64,000 bases of DNA from Drosophila persimilis. Lineage: Eukaryota > Arthropoda > Insecta > Diptera > Drosophilidae. The notes under the pieces were generated by a model, which saw nothing but the letters and a program-made list of their open reading frames with translations, was not told the origin of the DNA and searched no databases. The stretch's first letter is position 1, and every line of letters begins with the position of its first letter. Made by a program: the position numbers and the translations under genes. Shown here piece by piece: positions 50,465-63,911 of the stretch. The stretch covers positions 24,992-88,991 of the forward strand of contig NW_020825617.1 of NCBI RefSeq assembly GCF_003286085.1, written 5' to 3'.

Positions 50465-52381
50465 TTAATAATTGCAAATCTTTAACCTATCCTTATGTAC
50501 TTTCTGAGTTTTGTTTTTATTATCGGAGATTATGACGTTATCTCTTTCTCCGATACTTTCTACTCTATATGGTCCTATATATTTAAAATCTAGCTTATGT
50601 CCTGTTTCATTTTTCAATAAAACTTTATCTCCTACAGCTAAATTTAAATCTTTTAACTTTAAGTCATATAGCTGTTTATTTTTAATTTTATGCTCCTCGA
50701 GCATAATCCTTGCTCGTTTATATGCTATTTCTAATCTATATTTACTCTCTTTAGAGTAATCATCTATGTTATATAGAGGTGCTATTCTATCTATAGTATT
50801 AAATTGAACTGGTAAGTTTGAAGTCTTACCGAAAACTAGCTCATATGGACAATAATCATGTGCCATAGAGGGGGTTGTATTAAAACAATATACGAAGTAT
50901 TGCAGCCATACATCCCAATCTGATTTGTCAGCTGAGATGTATGAGCGTATGAACTCGTTAAATGTTCTGTGGCTTCACTCCACGGTTCCTACAGTCTGGT
51001 GATGATGTGCAGTAGAAGTTATGTTTTTGATGTTTAGATTTTTACATAAGTCTTCAATTATTGAATTTTTATATTCTGTTCCCATGTCCGTAATGAACGT
51101 CTTCATTGGACCGTACTTTAGAATAAAATTTTCAAAAATAGCTTTAGCTACGGTATTTGCACTTTTGTTTCTAATGGGTATGGCGACAAGGTATTTTGTC
51201 AGGTCACATATTAAGGTGACTGCATATTCATTTCCTTGTTCTGATTTAGGAAGTGGACCGATCGTATCCACTATTACCCTATCAAAAGCCATGTATGGTG
51301 TTTCTGTAATAGTCAATGGAGTTATTGTGTGCTTGGTTACTTTAGCTTTTTGGCATTTTGGACATTTTCGTATGTAATTGGTTATTTCTTTAGTCATACC
51401 TTTCCAAAAATAATGTCTTTTGACCTTGGCCAAGGTTTTTGTTATGCCTGTATGTCCTCCTTGTATGGGATCATCATGTAATGTAGACAGTATTGCTTCT
51501 TTTTCTTTTTCATTTTTAATTAGGGTCACCGGGTTGAGTAGCGCTACTCTTATTGTTCGTAATATTTTATTGCCCATATTTTTAAAATTATCTATTGAAA
51601 TGTATTCAAAGATATTTTCCCACGGTGCCACTTTGAGTTGGCTGATTTTTTGTTTACCGGCTTGCGTTTCAAGCCTTTGGAAAAACTGACCTAAGTCAAG
51701 GGTTCCATTAGTATACAAATCGCTAACATCATATCTTGCAGTAATTTTTTTTCCATGTTTGAAAAAACATAAATTATTATTTACATGCAAGGTCACTACT
51801 TTACGCACTTCGTCATTGTTGATGACTTCATATACGTTGGGCTTTGAAGCTTTTGTTAGAGATTGCCTAGGCAATTCTATTTGTTCTTTTCCTGCGCAGG
51901 ATTTCTGTCTACTCTGTTGCCTGGTAGTGACTTTCAGGACTTTATTCGTATTTTGTATGTTTTTCAGGTCTGTGATGGTTATTCTTGATAACGCATCTGC
52001 TACATGATTATCTTTACCCTTTAGATACTCGACTGTAAAGTCGTATTCTTCTAATTCGAGCCGCATGCGTGTGAGTTTTGAGCTGGGATTGACCATTGAA
52101 AATAGGTATGTTAGTGGTCTGTGATCCGTTTTTACTGTAAAGTGTTTACCATAGATATATGGTCGAAAATGGGTAATTGCCCAATGAATTGCTGCTAATT
52201 CCTGTTCTGTAGTACTTTTGTTACTTTCACCTTTTGTGAATGAACGTGATGCATATGCTAATGGGAGTTGGAGTCCGTTATGGTTTTGAGTTAAAACCGC
52301 TCCACATGCTTGTTTACTAGCATCGGTGATTATGCAAAATTCTTTCTGAAAATCTGGGTACTGTAACAGAGTGGGTTCCAT
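50465..52381 (-). pseudogene. pol: Element E unit 2 pol fragment: RNase H and integrase with nonsense codon
   Basis: As unit 1, but at 50975-50977 the Arg codon CGA is TGA, ending the frame directly after the catalytic Glu (TVGTVE). The remainder is open again from 50866 to 50465. One conservative change (IFEYIS for IIEYIS) is shared with units 3 and 4. Confidence 0.88.
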
Positions 52382-53371
52382 AAGTTTATCTTTTAAATAT
52401 TGGAATGCATTTTGACATTCAGTTGACCACTCAAAGGGGACATTCTTTTTACATAATCTAGTTATGTGCCGGGAATAGTCGGCGAAGTTTTTAATAAAAC
52501 GTCTATAATAACGTCATATTTCTTGTCATCTGGCAAGATCCCTTTATCTGTTCATTTATGACCAAGAAAGGTCACTTCATGCATAAAAAATGAACATTTT
52601 TGTGGATGTAATTTTAGGTTGTGTTTCCTACACATCCTACGTCACTAAAATTGGTACATAGTTTAGTTAATTGCTTCTTGAATTGTACTGGGAAATGTTT
52701 GCTTAATTCAGCTATGACAGTTTTTTCTCGGATTTTTTGAGTTGTTTGAATTACCTTGTAATTCGAAAGTGGTTCATATTGTATGTTATTTATATGTACT
52801 AATTGGTTGGTACTGGTTGTATTCAGCAATCGGACAAATGTATTATTATTTGAAGTTATTGTATTTGCTACATAAATACCAGGTTGAATTTCCTGGTTTG
52901 GGATCAATATGGTTTCTATATCGGACGTTAATTCTATTTTTCTGACAACTTGTGATCTTGCTGGTAGAAGAATTGTATTGTTACCAGAACTGTATGTTAT
53001 TGGAACATAAATTTTAATTTTTATATTATTTGGTCGTATTATTAACCAATCCTCTGCAGGTTTTAAGTCTATTAGGCAGTTTAATTCTTTTATGAAATCA
53101 ATGCCTATCAATCAATTCCATCACACGGAATTGCAAAATTCTGATTAACTAAATGGAAATTGTGTGGAATTATGTACTTATCTGTCTGTAGCTCTATTAG
53201 GGCAAGGCCTTGGGATGTTATTATACCTTCCCCTATTCCTTGAATATCTATTTTATTTTTTGTTTGAATGTCGTTAAAGACATCTGAATTTGCTTTTAAT
53301 AGTGATATATTGGCACCTGTATCTATAAGGAATGTAAGTTGTTTTCCTGTTTTAGAATTGAGGAATGCCAC
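52382..53371 (-). pseudogene. pol: Element E unit 2 protease, pre-RT linker and RT remnant
   Basis: Same arrangement as 47027-48016: DTG protease 53371-53108, linker 53111-52614, RT thumb remnant to 52382, RT core missing. A private T/A change gives Asn for Lys in SNNNTFV. Confidence 0.75.
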
Positions 53372-53415
53372 GAATATATTGAGATTGAGGTTGATTGTGT
53401 GAACCGCTGGATTTT

Positions 53416-54724
53416 TTAATTTAGTGTATCTAAAGGATCTTGGGAGTTTCCCGAAGCTGTCTGGGTAACACGAACATTGTTCTGTCGTGTGTTTCCATTG
53501 CTATTGTATCTTTGGTTGTTATAGGTTCCACCGTTATTACGGTTATTTCCCCTATATCCAACACGACCTCTATTGTTATTATAACTATTGTTGTTGTAAA
53601 TATGGTTGTGGTTGTAACCACGACCATTTCCTCCACCACGATAGTTACCTCGAAAGTTACTACCGCGGTAGACTTGTCCTTGTCTGGTGTACAATATTGA
53701 ACTTGCACTACCAGTCATCTCTGTACTACACTGTATATATTTTGCTACGGCATCATTCATTGTCGGGAATGTGCCTGCTTCTAGTATTGTTTTTAGTTTG
53801 CCGTGCTCGCAATTTTTAACCATTGTACTAATGGCCTCTTTGCAGCTGAACTTATCGGCGTGTTCCGCTGGCAAACCCTCATCATTGTATGATGCTTCTA
53901 GAAGTTTTCTCATATCATCAATCTCTGTTGTGAATTGGGCGGCTGTTTTGCCTTTTTGGCATTTTAGCCTTTATAACATCTGATGACTCTCCGACAATAG
54001 TGTCTTGCAATTTCTTTATTATTGCGCTAATGGTGGTTTCATCTTGTATTTTATACAATGTAGTTCCTATTACTTTTGATTTAATTACTTCTATAGCTAA
54101 ATTTTCGTATGGTCCTTTCGTTAGATCGACCAATTTGACTGACGTAATGAATCTTTGTAAATGGAGTTTCTGTCCATTAAATTCCGGAATGGCGTGCGAA
54201 CTATCTTTGATATATGCCCGTTGGGCAATTGTTTCGTCTGCCATTGTGGTTTGTTCTTGCCCAACCACGCTGTTTGCTGAACTAGTCGACGGTTTGTCGT
54301 CGTTCACCGGATGGTTCGATCTATTTGATCGAGAATCGTCTTCCGATATAATGATAATATTTTTTACATTCGGGGGCCTGGGACTTATTGGCCTTGATTC
54401 CGATTCTACAGCTGGTATATATGTCGCAGCTGTGTTTAGAAGATTTGGGATGTGTATGTCTAGATTGAATTTTTCTTTAACGAATACTAATCGTTCCCTT
54501 AGACGTTTGAAGACGTCTGTAGATTGAAACCAATGTATATCAGTAAGTCTTTGTCTGTTTTCTAGAAAAAGTTCTCTGACCTCATTATATATGTTTACCA
54601 AATTAGTTGTATGTTTAATGACCGTACTATTTTGTGTAGGTCTGTTCTGCGTTAAGCATTTGTATGACTTATCGAATTCTGCTCTTAGAGTGCAAACTTT
54701 AGCGCAGATCGTAAGCCAGTCCAT
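53416..54724 (-). pseudogene. gag: Element E unit 2 Gag, best-preserved copy
   Basis: Here the N-terminal 268 codons (54724-53918) are continuous, including NLDIHIPNLLNTAATYIPAV, which is out of frame in units 1 and 3. The common frame break at about 53914-53920 (AAAAAGGCAAAAC context) still separates the Gly/Asn/Arg-rich C-terminal part (53913-53416). Confidence 0.82.
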
Positions 54725-54764
54725 ATGTGTTTTTTAATGTTGTCCATTCCGATTGGAAGACAAT

Positions 54765-55088
54765 CTAGAAATTCCTGTATTCTCGGCGCGATGTCGGGAG
54801 GCCATGGGTCGGAGATTCGTTCCGAATCGTCCTCCGGTGGTTCGTCGATTCCTGGGTCGCAAGTGTAGTCGGGGTTCTCGGGGAGGATCGTTGTGTCGAA
54901 TGCGCTTGGTGGTTCGACTTCGCGAGTGTATTCGCTTATGCTGGCGACGACGGCGGGTGCGTCGCTCTGGTGTGGGGTGCTCGTGTGTGTCCTGGGGGGT
55001 GCTTGCGCGACGTTGTACTCAGCGTGATGTACGAACGTGCGGGTCTCGATGCTAGCGTTTGACCAACGGCTAGTTTAGGCGATGAAGG
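54765..55088 (-). repeat. 324-bp D fragment between E units 2 and 3
   Basis: Same junction and length as the other copies. Confidence 0.92.
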
Positions 55089-55574
55089 TGTAAAACGATG
55101 TTCAATCCGTTTTTCTGGATCGTTGGGGCTCAACCCTCCGCTCTCTTTTATTGTCGTTTATGTTCTCAATTTTACAATTGTGTTTTGGGCTTTTGTAAGT
55201 CAAAAGCCGCGGAGCTGCGCTGCCAGTGACGCCGGCAGCGGAGCGGCAGAACTATGTGTTCTTATTTCTTATATGTTAGTATGTATATGTGTGAATATGC
55301 TCAGCGCTGTTGGCAGCGAGAGCGCGAGGGAAGATATATGTGTGTATGCATGTATATTAGTGCCGTCAAGTCATGGGAACATGCTGACGCTGCACTTGGG
55401 TCGCTCGAGGCATTCTTGAGTGAATCGTAATACGATCACCCAGAATGTCTGGGACTTTATTGTTACGTAAACACTGAAACAAAGTGTTACAGTGTGTATT
55501 CTTTAAGTACCGTCGGTACAGTGGGTATTCGAAATAATGAATACTTTACTTTACTTTAATATGAGCATACTACA
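55089..55574 (-). repeat. Element E unit 3 LTR, 486 bp
   Basis: Nearly identical to unit 2; one base differs near 55267 (TTATTTCTT for TTATCTCTT). Confidence 0.88.
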
Positions 55575-55823
55575 TCTCCCTCCTTTTGAAAAATAACATA
55601 ATATAATGAAGTTATTTTATTTTTAGCTTTTACTATATATGTATACGAGTTATGTATTCTTAAAAAGACAATTTATATATATATATATTTTTTTTTCTTT
55701 TTAGTCAATTATTAGAATATTGAACTTTAATTAATATTGATAAAATTTAAAAGTTATTTGAATATAAATGCAGAGTAGTATATTTTTATGGTTTATATTT
55801 ATGTATGGCCATACTAAAAATGA

Positions 55824-57740
55824 TTAATAATTGCAAATCTTTAACCTATCCTTATGTACTTTCTGAGTTTTGTTTTTATTATCGGAGATTATGACGTTAT
55901 CTCTTTCTCCGATACTTTCTACTCTATATGGTCCTATATATTTAAAATCTAGCTTATGTCCTGTTTCATTTTTCAATAAAACTTTATCTCCTACAGCTAA
56001 ATTTAAATCTTTTAACTTTAAGTCATATAGCTGTTTATTTTTAATTTTATGCTCCTCGAGCATAATCCTTGCTCGTTTATATGCTATTTCTAATCTATAT
56101 TTACTCTCTTTAGAGTAATCATCTATGTTATATAGAGGTGCTATTCTATCTATAGTATTAAATTGAACTGGTAAGTTTGAAGTCTTACCGAAAACTAGCT
56201 CATATGGACAATAATCATGTGCCATAGAGGGGGTTGTATTAAAACAATATACGAAGTATTGCAGCCATACATCCCAATCTGATTTGTCAGCTGAGATGTA
56301 TGAGCGTATGAACTCGTTAAATGTTCTGTGGCTTCACTCCACGGTTCCTACAGTCTGGTGATGATGTGCAGTAGAAGTTATGTTTTTGATGTTTAGATTT
56401 TTACATAAGTCTTCAATTATTGAATTTTTATATTCTGTTCCCATGTCCGTAATGAACGTCTTCATTGGACCGTACTTTAGAATAAAATTTTCAAAAATAG
56501 CTTTAGCTACGGTATTTGCACTTTTGTTTCTAATGGGTATGGCGACAAGGTATTTTGTCAGGTCACATATTAAGGTGACTGCATATTCATTTCCTTGTTC
56601 TGATTTAGGAAGTGGACCGATCGTATCCACTATTACCCTATCAAAAGCCATGTATGGTGTTTCTGTAATAGTCAATGGAGTTATTGTGTGCTTGGTTACT
56701 TTAGCTTTTTGGCATTTTGGACATTTTCGTATGTAATTGGTTATTTCTTTAGTCATACCTTTCCAAAAATAATGTCTTTTGACCTTGGCCAAGGTTTTTG
56801 TTATGCCTGTATGTCCTCCTTGTATGGGATCATCATGTAATGTAGACAGTATTGCTTCTTTTTCTTTTTCATTTTTAATTAGGGTCACCGGGTTGAGTAG
56901 CGCTACTCTTATTGTTCGTAATATTTTATTGCCCATATTTTTAAAATTATCTATTGAAATGTATTCAAAGATATTTTCCCACGGTGCCACTTTGAGTTGG
57001 CTGATTTTTTGTTTACCGGCTTGCGTTTCAAGCCTTTGGAAAAACTGACCTAAGTCAAGGGTTCCATTAGTATACAAATCGCTAACATCATATCTTGCAG
57101 TAATTTTTTTTCCATGTTTGAAAAAACATAAATTATTATTTACATGCAAGGTCACTACTTTACGCACTTCGTCATTGTTGATGACTTCATATACGTTGGG
57201 CTTTGAAGCTTTTGTTAGAGATTGCCTAGGCAATTCTATTTGTTCTTTTCCTGCGCAGGATTTCTGTCTACTCTGTTGCCTGGTAGTGACTTTCAGGACT
57301 TTATTCGTATTTTGTATGTTTTTCAGGTCTGTGATGGTTATTCTTGATAACGCATCTGCTACATGATTATCTTTACCCTTTAGATACTCGACTGTAAAGT
57401 CGTATTCTTCTAATTCGAGCCGCATGCGTGTGAGTTTTGAGCTGGGATTGACCATTGAAAATAGGTATGTTAGTGGTCTGTGATCCGTTTTTACTGTAAA
57501 GTGTTTACCATAGATATATGGTCGAAAATGGGTAATTGCCCAATGAATTGCTGCTAATTCCTGTTCTGTAGTACTTTTGTTACTTTCACCTTTTGTGAAT
57601 GAACGTGATGCATATGCTAATGGGAGTTGGAGTCCGTTATGGTTTTGAGTTAAAACCGCTCCACATGCTTGTTTACTAGCATCGGTGATTATGCAAAATT
57701 CTTTCTGAAAATCTGGGTACTGTAACAGAGTGGGTTCCAT
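55824..57740 (-). pseudogene. pol: Element E unit 3 pol fragment: RNase H and integrase with nonsense codon
   Basis: Carries the same TGA as unit 2 (at 56334-56336) and the IFEYIS variant. Frames 57740-56334 and 56225-55824. Confidence 0.88.
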
Positions 57741-58730
57741 AAGTTTATCTTTTAAATATTGGAATGCATTTTGACATTCAGTTGACCACTCAAAGGGGAC
57801 ATTCTTTTTACATAATCTAGTTATGTGCCGGGAATAGTCGGCGAAGTTTTTAATAAAACGTCTATAATAACGTCATATTTCTTGTCATCTGGCAAGATCC
57901 CTTTATCTGTGCATTTATGACCAAGAAAGGTCACTTCATGCATAAAAAATGAACATTTTTGTGGATGTAATTTTAGGTTGTGTTTCCTACACATCCTACG
58001 TCACTAAAATTGGTACATAGTTTAGTTAATTGCTTCTTGAATTGTACTGGGAAATGTTTGCTTAATTCAGCTATGACAGTTTTTTCTCGGATTTTTTGAG
58101 TTGTTTAAATTACCTTGTAATTCGAAAGTGGTTCATATTGTATGTTATTTATATGTACTAATTGGTTGGTACTGGTTGTATTCAGCAATCGGACAAATGT
58201 ATTATTTTTTGAAGTTATTGTATTTGCTACATAAATACCAGGTTGAATTTCCTGGTTTGGGATCAATATGGTTTCTATATCGGACGTTAATTCTATTTTT
58301 CTGACAACTTGTGATCTTGCTGGTAGAAGAATTGTATTGTTACCAGAACTGTATGTTATTGGAACATAAATTTTAATTTTTATATTATTTGGTCGTATTA
58401 TTAACCAATCCTCTGCAGGTTTTAAGTCTATTAGGCAGTTTAATTCTTTTATGAAATCAATGCCTATCAATCAATTCCATCACACGGAATTGCAAAATTC
58501 TGATTAACTAAATGGAAATTGTGTGGAATTATGTACTTATCTGTCTGTAGCTCTATTAGGGCAAGGCCTTGGGATGTTATTATACCTTCCCCTATTCCTT
58601 GAATATCTATTTTATTTTTTGTTTGAATGTCGTTAAAGACATCTGAATTTGCTTTTAATAGTGATATATTGGCACCTGTATCTATAAGGAATGTAAGTTG
58701 TTTTCCTGTTTTAGAATTGAGGAATGCCAT
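57741..58730 (-). pseudogene. pol: Element E unit 3 protease, pre-RT linker and RT remnant
   Basis: As in units 1 and 2, but with a private nonsense change: CAA to TAA after LSNYKVI (58105-58107) truncates the linker frame. DTG protease 58730-58467 is open. Confidence 0.75.
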
Positions 58731-58774
58731 GAATATATTGAGATTGAGGTTGATTGTGTGAACCGCTGGATTTT

Positions 58775-60079
58775 TTAATTTAGTGTATCTAAAGGATCTT
58801 GGGAGTTTCCCGAAGCTGTCTGGGTAACACGAACATTGTTCTGTCGTGTGTTTCCATTGCTATTGTATCTTTGGTTGTTATAGGTTCCACCGTTATTACG
58901 GTTATTTCCCCTATAGCCAACACGACCTCTATTGTTATTATAACTATTGTTGTTGTAAATATGGTTGTGGTTGTAACCACGACCATTTCCTCCACCACGA
59001 TAGTTACCTCGAAAGTTACTACCGCGGTAGACTTGTCCTTGTCTGGTGTACAATATTGAACTTGCACTACCAGTCATCTCTGTACTACACTGTATATATT
59101 TTGCTACGGCATCATTCATTGTCGGGAATGTGCCTGCTTCTAGTATTGTTTTTAGTTTGCCGTGCTCGCAATTTTTAACCATTGTACTAATGGCCTCTTT
59201 GCAGCTGAACTTATCGGCGTGTTCCGCTGGCAAACCCTCATCATTGTATGATGCTTCTAGAAGTTTTCTCATATCATCAATCTCTGTTGTGAATTGGGCG
59301 GCTGTTTTGCCTTTTTGGCATTTTAGCCTTTATAACATCTGATGACTCTCCGACAATAGTGTCTTGCAATTTCTTTATTATTGCGCTAATGGTGGTTTCA
59401 TCTTGTATTTTATACAATGTAGTTCCTATTACTTTTGATTTAATTACTTCTATAGCTAAATTTTCGTATGGTCCTTTCGTTAGATCGACCAATTTGACTG
59501 ACGTAATGAATCTTTGTAAATGGAGTTTCTGTCCATTAAATTCCGGAATGGCGTGCGAACTATCTTTGATATATGCCCGTTGGGCAATTGTTTCGTCTGC
59601 CATTGTGGTTTGTTCTTGCCCAACCACGCTGTTTGCTGAACTAGTCGACGGTTTGTCGTCGTTCACCGGATGGTTCGATCTATTTGATCGAGAATCGTCT
59701 TCCGATATAATGATAATATTTTTTACATTCGGGGGCCTGGGACTTATTGGCCTTGATTCCGATTCTACAGCTGGTATATATGTCGCAGCTGTGTTTAGAA
59801 GATTTGGGATGAATCTAGATTGAATTTTTCTTTAACGAATACTAATCGTTCCCTTAGACGTTTGAAGACGTCTGTATATTGAAACCAATGTATATCAGTA
59901 AGTCTTTGTCTGTTTTCTAGAAAAAGTTCTCTGACCTCATTATATATGTTTACCAAATTACTTGTATGTTTAATGACCGTACTATTTTGTGTAGGTCTGT
60001 TCTGCGTTAAGCATTTGTATGACTTATCGAATTCTGCTCTTAGAGTGCAAACTTTAGCGCAGATCGTAAGCCAGTCCAT
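58775..60079 (-). pseudogene. gag: Element E unit 3 Gag
   Basis: Same two frame breaks as unit 1, including the short GGGATGAATCTAG variant, with Ser for Thr in KHTSNLVNIY. It thus groups with unit 1 at this site but with units 2 and 4 at the integrase stop. Confidence 0.8.
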
Positions 60080-60119
60080 ATGTGTTTTTTAATGTTGTCC
60101 ATTCCGATTGGAAGACAAT

Positions 60120-60443
60120 CTAGAAATTCCTGTATTCTCGGCGCGATGTCGGGAGGCCATGGGTCGGAGATTCGTTCCGAATCGTCCTCCGGTGGTTCGT
60201 CGATTCCTGGGTCGCAAGTGTAGTCGGGGTTCTCGGGGAGGATCGTTGTGTCGAATGCGCTTGGTGGTTCGACTTCGCGAGTGTATTCGCTTATGCTGGC
60301 GACGACGGCGGGTGCGTCGCTCTGGTGTGGGGTGCTCGTGTGTGTCCTGGGGGGTGCTTGCGCGACGTTGTACTCAGCGTGATGTACGAACGTGCGGGTC
60401 TCGATGCTAGCGTTTGACCAACGGCTAGTTTAGGCGATGAAGG
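60120..60443 (-). repeat. 324-bp D fragment between E units 3 and 4
   Basis: Same junction and length as the other copies. Confidence 0.92.
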
Positions 60444-60929
60444 TGTAAAACGATGTTCAATCCGTTTTTCTGGATCGTTGGGGCTCAACCCTCCGCTCTC
60501 TTTTATTGTCGTTTATGTTCTCAATTTTACAATTGTGTTTTGGGCTTTTGTAAGTCAAAAGCCGCGGAGCTGCGCTGCCAGTGACGCCGGCAGCGGAGCG
60601 GCAGAACTATGTGTTCTTATCTCTTATATGTTAGTATGTATATGTGTGAATATGCTCAGCGCTGTTGGCAGCGAGAGCGCGAGGGAAGATATATGTGTGT
60701 ATGCATGTATATTAGTGCCGTCAAGTCATGGGAACATGCTGACGCTGCACTTGGGTCGCTCGAGGCATTCTTGAGTGAATCGTAATACGATCACCCAGAA
60801 TGTCTGGGACTTTATTGTTACGTAAACACTGAAACAAAGTGTTACAGTGTGTATTCTTTAAGTACCGTCGGTACAGTGGGTATTCGAAATAATGAATACT
60901 TTACTTTACTTTAATATGAGCATACTACA
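60444..60929 (-). repeat. Element E unit 4 LTR, 486 bp
   Basis: Matches units 2 and 3. Confidence 0.88.
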
Positions 60930-61178
60930 TCTCCCTCCTTTTGAAAAATAACATAATATAATGAAGTTATTTTATTTTTAGCTTTTACTATATATGTATA
61001 CGAGTTATGTATTCTTAAAAAGACAATTTATATATATATATATTTTTTTTTCTTTTTAGTCAATTATTAGAATATTGAACTTTAATTAATATTGATAAAA
61101 TTTAAAAGTTATTTGAATATAAATGCAGAGTAGTATATTTTTATGGTTTATATTTATGTATGGCCATACTAAAAATGA

Positions 61179-63094
61179 TTAATAATTGCAAATCTTTAAC
61201 CTATCCTTATGTACTTTCTGAGTTTTGTTTTTATTATCGGAGATTATGACGTTATCTCTTTCTCCGATACTTTCTACTCTATATGGTCCTATATATTTAA
61301 AATCTAGCTTATGTCCTGTTTCATTTTTCAATAAAACTTTATCTCCTACAGCTAAATTTAAATCTTTTAACTTTAAGTCATATAGCTGTTTATTTTTAAT
61401 TTTATGCTCCTCGAGCATAATCCTTGCTCGTTTATATGCTATTTCTAATCTATATTTACTCTCTTTAGAGTAATCATCTATGTTATATAGAGGTGCTATT
61501 CTATCTATAGTATTAAATTGAACTGGTAAGTTTGAAGTCTTACCGAAAACTAGCTCATATGGACAATAATCATGTGCCATAGAGGGGGTTGTATTAAAAC
61601 AATATACGAAGTATTGCAGCCATACATCCCAATCTGATTTGTCAGCTGAGATGTATGAGCGTATGAACTCGTTAAATGTTCTGTGGCTTCACTCCACGGT
61701 TCCTACAGTCTGGTGATGATGTGCAGTAGAAGTTATGTTTTTGATGTTTAGATTTTTACATAAGTCTTCAATTATTGAATTTTTATATTCTGTTCCCATG
61801 TCCGTAATGAACGTCTTCATTGGACCGTACTTAGAATAAAATTTTCAAAAATAGCTTTAGCTACGGTATTTGCACTTTTGTTTCTAATGGGTATGGCGAC
61901 AAGGTATTTTGTCAGGTCACATATTAAGGTGACTGCATATTCATTTCCTTGTTCTGATTTAGGAAGTGGACCGATCGTATCCACTATTACCCTATCAAAA
62001 GCCATGTATGGTGTTTCTGTAATAGTCAATGGAGTTATTGTGTGCTTGGTTACTTTAGCTTTTTGGCATTTGGACATTTTCGTATGTAATTGGTTATTTC
62101 TTTAGTCATACCTTTCCAAAAATAATGTCTTTTGACCTTGGCCAAGGTTTTTGTTATGCCTGTATGTCCTCCTTGTATGGGATCATCATGTAATGTAGAC
62201 AGTATTGCTTCTTTTTCTTTTTCATTTTTAATTAGGGTCACCGGGTTGAGTAGCGCTACTCTTATTGTTCGTAATATTTTATTGCCCATATTTTTAAAAT
62301 TATCTATTGAAATGTATTCAAAGATATTTTCCCACGGTGCCACTTTGAGTTGGCTGATTTTTTGTTTACCGGCTTGCGTTTCAAGCCTTTGGAAAAAACT
62401 GACCTAAGTCAAGGGTTCCATTAGTATACAAATCGCTAACATCATATCTTGCAGTAATTTTTTTTCCATGTTTGAAAAAACATAAATTATTATTTACATG
62501 CAAGGTCACTACTTTACGCACTTCGTCATTGTTGATGACTTCATATACGTTGGGCTTTGAAGCTTTTGTTAGAGATTGCCTAGGCAATTCTATTTGTTCT
62601 TTTCCTGCGCAGGATTTCTGTCTACTCTGTTGCCTGGTAGTGACTTTCAGGACTTTATTCGTATTTTGTATGTTTTTCAGGTCTGTGATGGTTATTCTTG
62701 ATAACGCATCTGCTACATGATTATCTTTACCCTTTAGATACTCGACTGTAAAGTCGTATTCTTCTAATTCGAGCCGCATGCGTGTGAGTTTTGAGCTGGG
62801 ATTGACCATTGAAAATAGGTATGTTAGTGGTCTGTGATCCGTTTTTACTGTAAAGTGTTTACCATAGATATATGGTCGAAAATGGGTAATTGCCCAATGA
62901 ATTGCTGCTAATTCCTGTTCTGTAGTACTTTTGTTACTTTCACCTTTTGTGAATGAACGTGATGCATATGCTAATGGGAGTTGGAGTCCGTTATGGTTTT
63001 GAGTTAAAACCGCTCCACATGCTTGTTTACTAGCATCGGTGATTATGCAAAATTCTTTCTGAAAATCTGGGTACTGTAACAGAGTGGGTTCCAT
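61179..63094 (-). pseudogene. pol: Element E unit 4 pol fragment, several single-base indels
   Basis: Same RNase H and integrase as the other units, with the shared TGA at about 61689 plus private one-base changes: T lost at about 61831, T lost at about 62071 and A gained at about 62397. These split it into four frames. All three fall in or next to homopolymers, so they may be sequencing errors. Confidence 0.8.
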
Positions 63095-63911
63095 AAGTTT
63101 ATCTTTTAAATATTGGAATGCATTTTGACATTCAGTTGACCACTCAAAGGGGACATTCTTTTTACATAATCTAGTTATGTGCCGGGAATAGTCGGCGAAG
63201 TTTTTAATAAAACGTCTATAATAACGTCATATTTCTTGTCATCTGGCAAGATCCCTTTATCTGTGCATTTATGACCAAGAAAGGTCACTTCATGCATAAA
63301 AAATGAACATTTTTGTGGATGTAATTTTAGGTTGTGTTTCCTACACATCCTACGTCACTAAAATTGGTACATAGTTTAGTTTAATTGCTTCTTGAATTGT
63401 ACTGGGAAATGTTTGCTTAATTCAGCTATGACAGTTTTTTCTCGGATTTTTTGAGTTGTTTGAATTACCTTGTAATTCGAAAGTGGTTCATATTGTATGT
63501 TATTTATATGTACTAATTGGTTGGTACTGGTTGTATTCAGCAATCGGACAAATGTATTATTTTTTGAAGTTATTGTATTTGCTACATAAATACCAGGTTG
63601 AATTTCCTGGTTTGGGATCAATATGGTTTCTATATCGGACGTTAATTCTATTTTTCTGACAACTTGTGATCTTGCTGGTAGAAGAATTGTATTGTTACCA
63701 GAACTGTATGTTATTGGAACATAAATTTTAATTTTATATTATTTGGTCGTATTATTAACAATCCTCTGCAGGTTTTAAGTCTATTAGGCAGTTTAATTCT
63801 TTTATGAATCAATGCCTATCAATCAATTCCATCACACGGAATTGCAAAATTCTGATTAACTAAATGGAAATTGTGTGGAATTATGTACTTATCTGTCTGT
63901 AGCTCTATTAG
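63095..63911 (-). pseudogene. pol: Element E unit 4 protease, linker and RT remnant, truncated
   Basis: Linker frame 63621-63376 is recognisable. Single-base differences occur at about 63382, 63735, 63760 and 63808. At about 63912 sequence jumps from the protease region to the gag C-terminal end, removing about 230 bp including the DTG motif. Confidence 0.7.
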
